Assembly: GCA_949297285.1 (NCBI GenBank)
Contig: CASFRL010000125.1
Location: 1 to 42,833 of the forward strand
DNA from: an uncultured Bacteroidales bacterium
GTDB lineage: Bacteria > Bacteroidota > Bacteroidia > Bacteroidales > Coprobacteraceae
Reading direction: 5' to 3'
DNA: 42,833 bases
Both the position numbers and the translations under genes were made by a program. The notes under the pieces are model-generated. The model worked only from the letters and a program-made list of their open reading frames with translations. It searched no databases and was not told the DNA's origin. Shown here in pieces: positions 17,915 to 24,652 of the stretch (position 1 is the stretch's first letter; every line of letters starts with the position of its first letter).

Positions 17915-19024
17915 ATGACTTTGCGCAAAGTTAAATATTACATGAGTACAGTTTTCGTATTATTAATGGTGTTCTCTTCTTGTAACTCCCGATCGGGACG
18001 CCTCGAAAATATATCTCTTATTCCGGTTTGGTATGGTGACAGTTGTTTGTATATAACAACAGAAGACCAGACCGAATTTAATGGATTATATCCTGCTGTT
18101 TCGCTTTTTCGTGAAGATGTCGCTTGGGTGCAGACTGCCGGACGTGATGCGCGCATCGGTTTTGTTGATGCTTCCGGAGAATTTGTCCTTCCGGCAGTTT
18201 ATAAACAAGCTACGATTTTTCGTGAAGGTCTGGCATTTGTTGTCCGTCCCGGAGAAGCCCCTTGTGCGATTAATAAAAAAGGCGAATTGAAATTTACTCT
18301 TCGGGATGCAGAAAGTGTAGAAACATATCACGAAGAGTTGGCGCTTTATTCGGTTCGGGAAAATGGCAAGCGTCGATACGGATATGTCGATAAAAAAGGC
18401 GAAACGGTTATAGAACCGCTATTTTCCGAAGCAAAATCCTTCTCTCAGGGAAAGGCCGCAGTTCGCGATGCGAAAGGAAAGTGGGGGTTTATCAACAAAG
18501 AGGGTGAAGCCGTGATCGAATGTCTCTATGATCAGGTGCACTCTTTTACCGAACAAAATGTGGCTTTGGCAAAAAATGATAAATTGTGGGGAGTTATAGA
18601 TAAAAACGGTGAATACATTATTGACCCTCAGTTTGCCATGATGGTGAGCGATGGAAAGTGGTTTCGAATAAAATCGGAAGAGGGTTTGTGGGGATGGTGC
18701 GATTCTGGCGGAAAAATCGTGATCGCTCCTCGTTTTGAAAAGGCTTTAGCTTTTTTCGACGGTGATCGGGCTCCGGTACTGATCGGTGATAAATGGGCAT
18801 ATGTCGACCGCGAAGGAGTGGTTGTCATCAAACCTCAATTCGATCGGGCACTTCCTTTTGTCGGCGATCTGGCTGCTGTTTGGGTCGGTGATTATATCGG
18901 ATTCATAAATCGGGAAGGCCGTTACGAAATAAATCCGCAGTATAATGGCTTGAGCCTTGATTATGAGGCAAATGCTGTGTGGGGATTTTCTTGTTATGAA
19001 CGGGTAAAGACCGATAAACGGTAA
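17915..19024 (+). CDS. WG-repeat lipoprotein
   Basis: A 369-residue surface or periplasmic protein of unknown role. The N-terminus is a lipoprotein signal (VLLMVFSSC, lipidated cysteine C23). The body is built of about seven to eight tandem WG repeats of 40-50 residues, each with a core such as WGFINKEGEAVIE, WGVIDKNGEYIIDP, WAYVDREGVVVIKP or IGFINREGRYEINP. WG (KWG leptospira-type) repeats are predicted beta-rich modules with no assigned activity. The gene has its own promoter, stands alone and converges on the thioesterase gene. A shorter start at the ATG nine codons in is possible, but both keep the lipobox. Confidence 0.88.
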   Translation: MTLRKVKYYMSTVFVLLMVFSSCNSRSGRLENISLIPVWYGDSCLYITTEDQTEFNGLYPAVSLFREDVAWVQTAGRDARIGFVDASGEFVLPAVYKQATIFREGLAFVVRPGEAPCAINKKGELKFTLRDAESVETYHEELALYSVRENGKRRYGYVDKKGETVIEPLFSEAKSFSQGKAAVRDAKGKWGFINKEGEAVIECLYDQVHSFTEQNVALAKNDKLWGVIDKNGEYIIDPQFAMMVSDGKWFRIKSEEGLWGWCDSGGKIVIAPRFEKALAFFDGDRAPVLIGDKWAYVDREGVVVIKPQFDRALPFVGDLAAVWVGDYIGFINREGRYEINPQYNGLSLDYEANAVWGFSCYERVKTDKR

Positions 19025-19074
19025 AAATGCCGATCGTGTGTCGGGCCGAAACGGTTGAGGAAGAATTTCCCCTT

Positions 19075-19500
19075 TTAAAAACTTCTCCCTTCGTAGCGGG
19101 AAATACCTTCTCGCCATGCTTCGGATATCTGTTGGGTCGAAAATGTGGCACTGTCGAATCCTACAAGAATCGTCTCACAAGTCGCTTTCGTTTCACCCGT
19201 TTCGGTATTGATGATCCTTTGTGCGACTTTCAGACTTTTATTCCCGATACTGATTGTCGCTGTTTGAACCGCTATTTTTTCGTGCATGAAAACCGGCGAT
19301 AAAAAATCTGCATGGATGTTGGCAATTACAAGTTCGGCTTTGTTCCAGTTGATCGGGTTCTGCTTGATCTCTTCAAAATAGCGGGCTTTCCCCAGATCAT
19401 AGAAAGTAAAATATACCGAATTGTTTACGTGCCCTAAAGCATCAATGTCGTTAAACCGCAGTTGCAACGGTACGGTATGTTTGAAAATAATATCTTGCAT
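19075..19500 (-). CDS. Acyl-CoA thioesterase, 4HBT hotdog family
   Basis: A 141-residue hotdog-fold thioesterase. The catalytic loop FNDIDALGHVNNSVYF at residues 16-31 carries the conserved aspartate and the HVNN turn of the 4-hydroxybenzoyl-CoA thioesterase/YbgC group. Members hydrolyse acyl-CoA (some acyl-ACP) in the cytoplasm, and the true substrate cannot be read from sequence. It lies 8 bases after the DUF721 gene and is probably the last gene of the recF operon. It converges with the WG-repeat gene, and no clear terminator is visible in the 50-base gap. Confidence 0.88.
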   Translation of the reverse strand: MQDIIFKHTVPLQLRFNDIDALGHVNNSVYFTFYDLGKARYFEEIKQNPINWNKAELVIANIHADFLSPVFMHEKIAVQTATISIGNKSLKVAQRIINTETGETKATCETILVGFDSATFSTQQISEAWREGISRYEGRSF

Positions 19501-19508
19501 AGCTTTTA

Positions 19509-19799
19509 TTATCTAAATATTATATCGGTTATGATTTGACGCCCGATATGTTTGTTTAGTCTATCGATCAACATATTGCGGCACATGCTCAACTCATTCC
19601 GCAATACCGAGGATGAAAGATGTACATATAAAACACCCCGTTGGATATAAAGTTTAGAAGTATAAGCGGCAACATGCTCTCCCAACAGAGAATCCCATGC
19701 TTTTATGAGGCGGGTTTCATCCAATTTCAGGTCAAGATTCTGTTCTTTAAGTACCTGACTGATGATCTCTCCAACCGATTGTGCATTTTGTTTTCTCAT
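19509..19799 (-). CDS. DUF721 (DciA-like) protein
   Basis: A 96-residue protein of the DUF721 family. It shows the typical AWDSLLGEHVAAYTSKLYIQ start of the conserved core and the LSSSVLRNELSMCR segment. DUF721 includes DciA, the ancestral loader of the replicative helicase, and genes of this family often stand next to recF or dnaA. Here it begins 3 bases after the recF stop, fitting a role in replication or repair. Direct helicase loading by this short version is an inference. Confidence 0.85.
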   Translation of the reverse strand: MRKQNAQSVGEIISQVLKEQNLDLKLDETRLIKAWDSLLGEHVAAYTSKLYIQRGVLYVHLSSSVLRNELSMCRNMLIDRLNKHIGRQIITDIIFR

Positions 19800-19802
19800 G
19801 TT

Positions 19803-20903
19803 TTATATCTCTTTTAAACTTTTTATATCGCCGTGTATGACTTGGTAAAGATGAAAATCGTTGCCGATTTTGCGAATGATCTCGTCGAGATATTCCCGAT
19901 TGGTGTCTGTGATGAAAATTTGTCCGAAACGCTCTTCGGAAACCAGCGAAATGATACGTTCCATCCTTTGAGAATCCAGTTTGTCGAAAATATCGTCTAA
20001 CAACAAGATCGGAGATGTAAATCCGTTTCGGTTCAGAAAATCGAATTGTGCAAGTTTTAATGCAATTAAAAAGGTCTTGTTCTGACCTTGAGAACCTATT
20101 CGTTTCATGGGATATTCTCCCAAAGTCATTTCCAGTTCATCTTTATGTATTCCTCGTGTAGAGTACCCTAAAATAAAATCGCGGTCTCTTGTTTCGGCCA
20201 ATTGGGGTAACAGCTCTCCGTGTTCGTGGTGTGAACGGTATGCTAATCCGACCTCTTCGTTACCATTCGATATATAAGTATAGAATTCTTGAAAAACAGG
20301 GATAAAAGAGGATAAAAACAATTTCCTTTGTTCGAAGATTTTTTCCCCGGTAAAAGCCATTTGCTCTTCCCATATTTCGTACAAGGCAGGGTCTTTGACT
20401 TCTTGTTTGAGCAAAGCGTTGCGTTGGGTTAACGCTTTGTTGTAACGAATTAACGTGTCGAGATAATTCTTGTCGAATTGGGAGATGACCAGATCTAAAA
20501 ATCTTCGGCGTTCATCACTTCCTCCTTGTATAAGTTCAGCATCGGACGGAGAAACCATGACCAAAGGGATAAATCCGATATGGTCAGACAATCGGCCGTA
20601 CTCTTTTTTATTCCTTTTAAATTGTTTTTTTTGCCGTTTTTTCATTCCGCAATAGACCTCTTCCTCATGACCATTGTTATTGTAATAGCCTTGCAGCATA
20701 AAAAAATCTTCATTATGGCGAATAATTTGCGAATCGGCAATATGGGTATAGCTTTTGCAAAACGACAGATAATAAATGGCATCCAATAGATTGGTTTTCC
20801 CCATACCGTTATTCCCCAAAAAACAATTGATATTCGGAGAGAACGTAAGATCGGCTTGTGCGATATTCTTAAAGTTGATGATGGATAACCGTGATAAGAC
20901 CAT
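19803..20903 (-). CDS. recF: DNA replication and repair protein RecF
   Basis: SMC-like ATPase that loads RecA at gaps together with RecO and RecR. The product (366 residues) begins VLSRLSIINFKNI, with Walker A GNNGMGKT at residues 30-37, the ABC-type region GSQGQNKTFLIALKLAQ and Walker B ILLLDDIFDKLD. I chose the ATG at 20901-20903. An in-frame ATG at 20927 would place the start inside a -7 promoter element. It heads an operon with DUF721 and the thioesterase. dnaA and dnaN are not adjacent. Confidence 0.96.
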   Translation of the reverse strand: MVLSRLSIINFKNIAQADLTFSPNINCFLGNNGMGKTNLLDAIYYLSFCKSYTHIADSQIIRHNEDFFMLQGYYNNNGHEEEVYCGMKKRQKKQFKRNKKEYGRLSDHIGFIPLVMVSPSDAELIQGGSDERRRFLDLVISQFDKNYLDTLIRYNKALTQRNALLKQEVKDPALYEIWEEQMAFTGEKIFEQRKLFLSSFIPVFQEFYTYISNGNEEVGLAYRSHHEHGELLPQLAETRDRDFILGYSTRGIHKDELEMTLGEYPMKRIGSQGQNKTFLIALKLAQFDFLNRNGFTSPILLLDDIFDKLDSQRMERIISLVSEERFGQIFITDTNREYLDEIIRKIGNDFHLYQVIHGDIKSLKEI

Positions 20904-20924
20904 TCGTAATATGCATTTGGAATG

Positions 20925-20932
20925 CAAACGTA
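20925..20932 (-). promoter_or_regulatory. -7 element of the recF operon
   Basis: On the minus strand the sequence is TACGTTTG, an exact TAnnTTTG. A weaker TTTC in the -33 position lies 18 bases upstream (20951-20954). The start codon is 21 bases downstream. Confidence 0.6.
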
Positions 20933-21025
20933 CACAAACTTTTTTATTCTGAAAGGGATTTAAGCGTTAAAACCGGATAAAAAACAAGATATTAGGAGTG
21001 TAGATGTAAAAAAATAAGATGGAAA

Positions 21026-21057
21026 TTTCATTTATAAATATAATTAAACTACTTTTG
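21026..21057 (+). promoter_or_regulatory. Promoter of the TPR membrane protein gene
   Basis: TACTTTTG at 21050-21057 is an exact -7 element. TTTC at 21026-21029, 20 bases upstream, is a one-mismatch -33. It is back to back with the recF promoter. Confidence 0.6.
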
Positions 21058-21106
21058 TCAACCTAAAATACGCTAAAAAAATTTATACGCGAAAAAATAT
21101 AATTGT

Positions 21107-21793
21107 ATGTCAAAAGAAAAACTTCAACGTGACGAACTCGATAAAGTAAATGAAGTTCTGTCATCCTCGGAACAATTTGTAGAAAAAAATCAAAAACCGC
21201 TATTGATTACCGTATTGATTATTATCCTTGTTGTAGCAGGAGTTTTATCGATGCGTCATTTCTATTTCCAACCTCGTGAACAGAAAGCTCAAGCAGCGAT
21301 GTATAAAGGCGAAATGTATTTTGCTAAAGATTCTTTTGAATTGGCATTGAAAGGAAATGGTGCCGATTTCGTAGGATTTGAGGCTATCGCCGATGATTAC
21401 TCTTCTACAAAGGCAGGAAATCTGGCTGCAGCTTATGCCGGCATCTGTTACTATAATTTGGGAAAAGATGCAGAAGCCCTGAGTTATTTGAAAAAATTCG
21501 ATGGCGATGATCCCTTTTTAGCTCCTAATGTTGAAGGAATGATAGGTAACTGCTACGTAAATATGGAACAATACGACGATGCCATTAAGGCATTTGAACG
21601 GGCTGCCAAAAAAGCCGATAACGAAATGTCGACCCCTTTGTTTTGGCAAAAAGCGGCTACCGTAGCGGAAGCAAAAGGCGACTATAAGAAGGCTTTGGAA
21701 TTCTATCAGAAAATTAAGGATGAATATTCTCAATCGATGATCGGCCGTGATATTGATAAATACATAGAACGTGCCAAAAACCAAATAAAATAA
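21107..21793 (+). CDS. Membrane-anchored TPR protein, YfgM-like
   Basis: A 228-residue protein with a cytoplasmic N-terminus of about 30 residues, one transmembrane helix (LLITVLIIILVVAGVLSM, about residues 32-49) and a periplasmic region of tetratricopeptide repeats. Repeat cores are visible at NLAAAYAGICYYNLGKDAEA, NVEGMIGNCYVNMEQYDDAI and KAATVAEAKGDYKKALEFYQ. The topology matches YfgM, which assists the SecYEG translocon and periplasmic chaperones in E. coli. That function is not proven for Bacteroidetes homologues. It is followed by a strong terminator and then ribH. Confidence 0.85.
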   Translation: MSKEKLQRDELDKVNEVLSSSEQFVEKNQKPLLITVLIIILVVAGVLSMRHFYFQPREQKAQAAMYKGEMYFAKDSFELALKGNGADFVGFEAIADDYSSTKAGNLAAAYAGICYYNLGKDAEALSYLKKFDGDDPFLAPNVEGMIGNCYVNMEQYDDAIKAFERAAKKADNEMSTPLFWQKAATVAEAKGDYKKALEFYQKIKDEYSQSMIGRDIDKYIERAKNQIK

Positions 21794-21811
21794 TCTGAAA
21801 TAACATACCGG

Positions 21812-21843
21812 AAAAAAAGCCGCCTTTTCGGGTGGCTTTTTTT
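21812..21843 (+). terminator. Intrinsic terminator after the TPR gene
   Basis: A13-bp stem of AAAAAAAGCCGCC with GGGTGGCTTTTTTT (one G-T pair) closes a short loop and ends in seven T residues. It separates the TPR gene from ribH. Confidence 0.85.
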
Positions 21844-21876
21844 GATAAGTACAATAAATAAAATCTTAATTATATT

Positions 21877-22368
21877 ATGGCAACAGCTTACCAGAATTTG
21901 TCTTCTTATGACCCGACAACCGTTCCCGATGCTTCAAACATGCGAGTTTCGATCGTTTGTTCGGAATGGAATGCTAATATTACAGAGAAACTTCTTGAAG
22001 GGGCTTGCAACACCCTCGAAAAACATGGCGTAAAAAAAGAAAACATATTTGTCGGACGTGTTCCCGGCTCTTTTGAGTTGACTTTCGGCGCTCAGCGCAT
22101 GGCTTCGTTTTATCATCCCGATGCCATAATCGTATTGGGATGCGTTATCCAAGGAGATACCCCTCATTTTGATTATGTATGTCAAAGTGTGACATCGGGA
22201 ATAACTCATTTGAACGAGGTTTTGGATATTCCCGTGATTTTTGGCGTGTTAACAACCGGAAATATGCAACAAGCCGAAGACCGTTCGGGTGGGAAATATG
22301 GCAATAAAGGAGATGAAGCTGCTATAACAGCAATAAAAATGCATGAATTTGCTTGCAGATTAAAATAA
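21877..22368 (+). CDS. ribH: 6,7-dimethyl-8-ribityllumazine synthase (RibH)
   Basis: Penultimate enzyme of riboflavin synthesis. It condenses 5-amino-6-ribitylaminouracil with dihydroxybutanone phosphate in an icosahedral or pentameric assembly. The 163-residue product shows SEWNANIT (substrate site), [26 protein letters not shown] with the catalytic histidine, [14 protein letters not shown] and the GNKGDEAA loop. The short 5' region after the preceding terminator has no FMN riboswitch-like structure. The promoter of the following tRNA genes overlaps its last codons. Confidence 0.97.
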   Translation: MATAYQNLSSYDPTTVPDASNMRVSIVCSEWNANITEKLLEGACNTLEKHGVKKENIFVGRVPGSFELTFGAQRMASFYHPDAIIVLGCVIQGDTPHFDYVCQSVTSGITHLNEVLDIPVIFGVLTTGNMQQAEDRSGGKYGNKGDEAAITAIKMHEFACRLK

Positions 22369-22382
22369 TTTGACTACCTTTG
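22353..22382 (+). promoter_or_regulatory. Promoter of the tRNA-Tyr/tRNA-Gly unit
   Basis: TTG at 22353-22355 and TACCTTTG at 22375-22382 are 19 bases apart. The -33 lies inside the end of ribH. The tRNA begins 17 bases after the -7. Confidence 0.75.
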
Positions 22383-22399
22383 CTCCGCAATTGAAAAAG

Positions 22400-22482
22400 G
22401 GGCGAATACCAGAGTGGCCAAATGGGGCAGACTGTAAATCTGCTGTCTTACGACTTCGGTGGTTCGAATCCATCTTCGCCCA
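22400..22482 (+). tRNA. tRNA-Tyr (GTA)
   Basis: An 83-base class II tRNA with a long variable arm. The acceptor stem GGGCGAA pairs with TTCGCCC, the anticodon loop reads CTGTAAA (anticodon GTA), and the T loop TTCGAAT is closed by a 5-bp stem. The discriminator is A. The CCA end is not encoded (next bases CCT), so it is added after transcription. Confidence 0.97.
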
Positions 22483-22504
22483 CCTTCTTTTAATTGTATA
22501 TTTT

Positions 22505-22577
22505 GCGGGAATAGCTCAGTTGATAGAGCATTAGCCTTCCAAGCTGAGGGTCGCGGGTTTGAGTCCCGTTTCCCGCT
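22505..22577 (+). tRNA. tRNA-Gly (TCC)
   Basis: A 73-base tRNA. Acceptor GCGGGAA pairs with TTCCCGC, the anticodon loop CTTCCAA gives anticodon TCC, and the T arm GCGGG-TTTGAGT-CCCGT is normal. It lies 22 bases after tRNA-Tyr in the same transcript. CCA is not encoded. Confidence 0.97.
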
Positions 22578-22581
22578 CTCG

Positions 22582-22610
22582 AAAAGCCGTCGATAAAGAC
22601 GGCTTTTTTT
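22582..22610 (+). terminator. Terminator of the tRNA-Tyr/tRNA-Gly unit
   Basis: A 10-bp perfect stem AAAAGCCGTC/GACGGCTTTT with a 6-base loop is followed by further T residues, only 4 bases after tRNA-Gly. Confidence 0.88.
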
Positions 22611-22665
22611 GTTAATCCTTAGAAGATGTGTCGACTTGTATCGTCTTTGTTTGGACATTAAAACT

Positions 22666-22702
22666 AAAAAAGCGATTCCCTCATGTGAGGAAATCGCTTT
22701 TT
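22666..22702 (-). terminator. Terminator of the ferredoxin gene
   Basis: A 17-bp stem (AAAAAGCGATT with AATCGCTTTTT at its base, one G-T pair higher up) ends on the minus strand in a T run, 19 bases after the ferredoxin stop. The same hairpin has T residues on the plus strand too, so it may act in both directions. Confidence 0.85.
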
Positions 22703-22721
22703 AATTTCAAATTTATATTGC

Positions 22722-22892
22722 TTATTCTGCAGGATGAATAGCACCTGTCGGGCAAACATCGGCACAAGTTCCGCAATCTGCGCAAATTGATGGATCAATT
22801 TTGTAGATATCACCTTCAGAGATAGCTTCTACCGGACATTCGCTGATGCAAGTTCCGCAAGCAATACAATCGTCACTAATAACGTAAGCCAT
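22722..22892 (-). CDS. 2[4Fe-4S] ferredoxin
   Basis: A 56-residue clostridial-type ferredoxin. Two CxxCxxCxxxCP clusters are intact: CIACGTCISECP (residues 9-20) and CADCGTCADVCP (38-49), each supplying ligands to a [4Fe-4S] centre. The protein is a small soluble electron carrier for low-potential reactions such as pyruvate:ferredoxin oxidoreductase and hydrogenases. It stands alone, with a well-formed promoter and a strong terminator, so it is probably highly expressed. Confidence 0.96.
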   Translation of the reverse strand: MAYVISDDCIACGTCISECPVEAISEGDIYKIDPSICADCGTCADVCPTGAIHPAE

Positions 22893-22936
22893 TGTTTCTA
22901 AGTTTTAATAAATGAATTAGTACTAATTATGTCTTG

Positions 22937-22967
22937 CAAAAGTAGTAGTTTTATTGGTTCATTCAAA
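22937..22967 (-). promoter_or_regulatory. Promoter of the ferredoxin gene
   Basis: On the minus strand TTTG (22964-22967) and TACTTTTG (22937-22944) are 19 bases apart, an exact consensus match. It faces away from the porT promoter. Confidence 0.8.
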
Positions 22968-22993
22968 TAAAATGAGATTTTTTATTTTAAGGA

Positions 22994-23025
22994 TTGTTAG
23001 AGAGCTTGTCAAAATGTTACCTTTG
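22994..23025 (+). promoter_or_regulatory. Promoter of the porT gene
   Basis: TTG at 22994-22996 and TACCTTTG at 23018-23025 are 21 bases apart. The ATG is 35 bases downstream. Confidence 0.7.
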
Positions 23026-23060
23026 TAGGCAATAAGAGGGGCTTTTCATCGTTTAATGAT

Positions 23061-23780
23061 ATGTATAAAAACATAAAATTGAAAAAGACGCTACTTTTGT
23101 TTCTGATGTCATTGATGGCTTTCTCGGGAATTGCACAAAAGCGCAAAGTGGAGAGGTTGCCTTATATTGACCAACGGAGGATTCATTTCGGATTTTCTGT
23201 GGGGCTGCATACGCAGGATTTGGAATTTACCCATACCGGCTATACGACCGAATCCGGAGAAACATGGTATGCCGAGGTGCCCTCTTTCTCTCCCGGGTTT
23301 AATGTCGGATTGGTGAGCGACCTCTATCTTTGCAAATACCTCAATCTTCGTTTCTGCCCCACGATGTATTTTGGAAACAAAACGGTGAAATTTAGAGAGG
23401 ACTATACGGATGAACGCAATACGGTAGATATAAAATCGAATTATATCATGTTGCCGATAGACCTGAAGTATAGCGCAAAACGCTTGAATAATTATTGCCC
23501 CTATATTTCTGCCGGAGTTGCCGGAGCCTTTGATATTTCAAAAAAGAGAAATGAGTTGCTGAAACTGAAAACTTATGATACTTACTTGCAAGTAGGATTG
23601 GGATGCGATATTTATCTCCCCTTCTTCAAATTGATACCCGAACTTAAATTTTGCTTTGGCCTCGGTGATATTTTGCAACACAAGCGCCCTGATTTGCGCG
23701 ATCCGTTAGATTACAAATATACTCAAGCGATTAAACGGGCATCCTCGAATATGGTTGTACTTACATTTTATTTTGAATAA
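23061..23780 (+). CDS. porT: PorT-family outer membrane beta-barrel protein
   Basis: A 239-residue protein with a signal peptide (basic start, hydrophobic core LLLFLMSLMAFSGIAQ) and a beta-barrel of alternating strands ending in an aromatic residue (VVLTFYFE). The segment QRRIHFGFSVGLHTQDLEF after the signal peptide is typical of PorT/SprT proteins. PorT is needed for type IX secretion in Porphyromonas gingivalis, though its exact job is unclear. The family also occurs in Bacteroidetes without the system. The presence of porU and porV 7 kb away supports a real T9SS component. A generic outer-membrane barrel is the alternative. Confidence 0.75.
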   Translation: MYKNIKLKKTLLLFLMSLMAFSGIAQKRKVERLPYIDQRRIHFGFSVGLHTQDLEFTHTGYTTESGETWYAEVPSFSPGFNVGLVSDLYLCKYLNLRFCPTMYFGNKTVKFREDYTDERNTVDIKSNYIMLPIDLKYSAKRLNNYCPYISAGVAGAFDISKKRNELLKLKTYDTYLQVGLGCDIYLPFFKLIPELKFCFGLGDILQHKRPDLRDPLDYKYTQAIKRASSNMVVLTFYFE

Positions 23781-23863
23781 ATATATCTCGCTGTTAATCA
23801 AATATTTAAACGTTTTTGCGGCACAACGGTTGTGTTAAAATCACAATTTAATTCTTCTGTTTT

Positions 23864-23894
23864 TTTGAATACTCAAGTATATATTGTACCTTTG
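23864..23894 (+). promoter_or_regulatory. Promoter of the initiator tRNA gene
   Basis: TTTG at 23864-23867 and TACCTTTG at 23887-23894 are 19 bases apart, and the tRNA begins 13 bases after the -7. Confidence 0.78.
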
Positions 23895-23907
23895 TCGGCG
23901 TAAATAT

Positions 23908-23979
<72 letters not shown>

Positions 23980-23987
23980 CTAAGTCG

Positions 23988-24018
23988 AAGAGCGCTAAGT
24001 GGTTGGCGTTCTTTTTTT
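23988..24018 (+). terminator. Terminator after tRNA-fMet
   Basis: AAGAGCGC pairs with GGCGTTCTT (including G-T pairs), followed by seven T residues, 9 bases after the tRNA. Confidence 0.7.
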
Positions 24019-24066
24019 ATTCTCTTTTTTGAAGGTTGAAGCCGGGAAATAAAGAAAATAAATATA

Positions 24067-24105
24067 AAAATATCCGGACTCAGAATAGGAGAGGCCGGAT
24101 ATTTT
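24067..24105 (-). terminator. Terminator of the RRM protein gene
   Basis: An 11-bp perfect stem AAAATATCCGG/CCGGATATTTT with a 17-base loop lies 24 bases downstream of the RRM gene and continues into a T-rich stretch on the minus strand. Confidence 0.75.
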
Positions 24106-24128
24106 CTTAAAATCGACGATTCGAATAC

Positions 24129-24374
24129 TCAGAATCGAGGATACGCTTCTTTCACCACTATCGTGCGATTGTCATATTGCGCGCCATTCAACTCCTTGAT
24201 TGTGTTTGTCGCTTGTGCGTCATCCGGCATTTCCGCAAATGCAAAACCTTTGGAACGACCGGTTTCACGGTCTTTGATCAATTTGACAGATTTCACTGTA
24301 CCATACTCTTCCAAAACGTGGATTAAGTCAGACTCTTTAACCCTATAACTAAGGTTACCAATGTAAATATTCAT
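24129..24374 (-). CDS. Single-RRM RNA-binding protein
   Basis: An 81-residue protein that is one RNA recognition motif and little else. RNP2 is IYIGNLSY at residues 3-10 and RNP1 is KGFAFAEM at 42-49, with the aromatic residues that stack on RNA bases. Such small RRM proteins are abundant in Bacteroidetes, which lack Hfq, and are candidates for post-transcriptional regulators (the Rbp proteins of B. thetaiotaomicron). The gene is monocistronic, with a long AT-rich leader that holds two palindromes. Confidence 0.93.
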   Translation of the reverse strand: MNIYIGNLSYRVKESDLIHVLEEYGTVKSVKLIKDRETGRSKGFAFAEMPDDAQATNTIKELNGAQYDNRTIVVKEAYPRF

Positions 24375-24652
24375 AAGAATGAAATAAAAAAATAAATAAT
24401 TGAAAATTAAAACAAGGAGGTTTGGGGAAAGATCTTGACCACGATAAAAATACTCGACCGATTTTTAATTCGAGAAAATTTTCATAGAAGAGAAAAGAGC
24501 GATATAAACTTCTTTTGTTTGTGTCACAAATGACGTCATAATAATTGGTATATCTGTTATGTTTTTGTTTTTTCTGCTTTTATTTAAGCATTTCACTTTT
24601 AATTTTACATATTTTACGTATCTGATGAGCAGAAAAAAAGAAAATAGTTTTG

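Noticed and set aside
22374..22658. A 94-residue minus-strand frame reading through the tRNA-Tyr and tRNA-Gly genes
   Set aside because: It is the antisense of two tRNA genes. Its RDSNPRPSAWKANALSTEL-type sequence is a well-known false protein produced by such regions.
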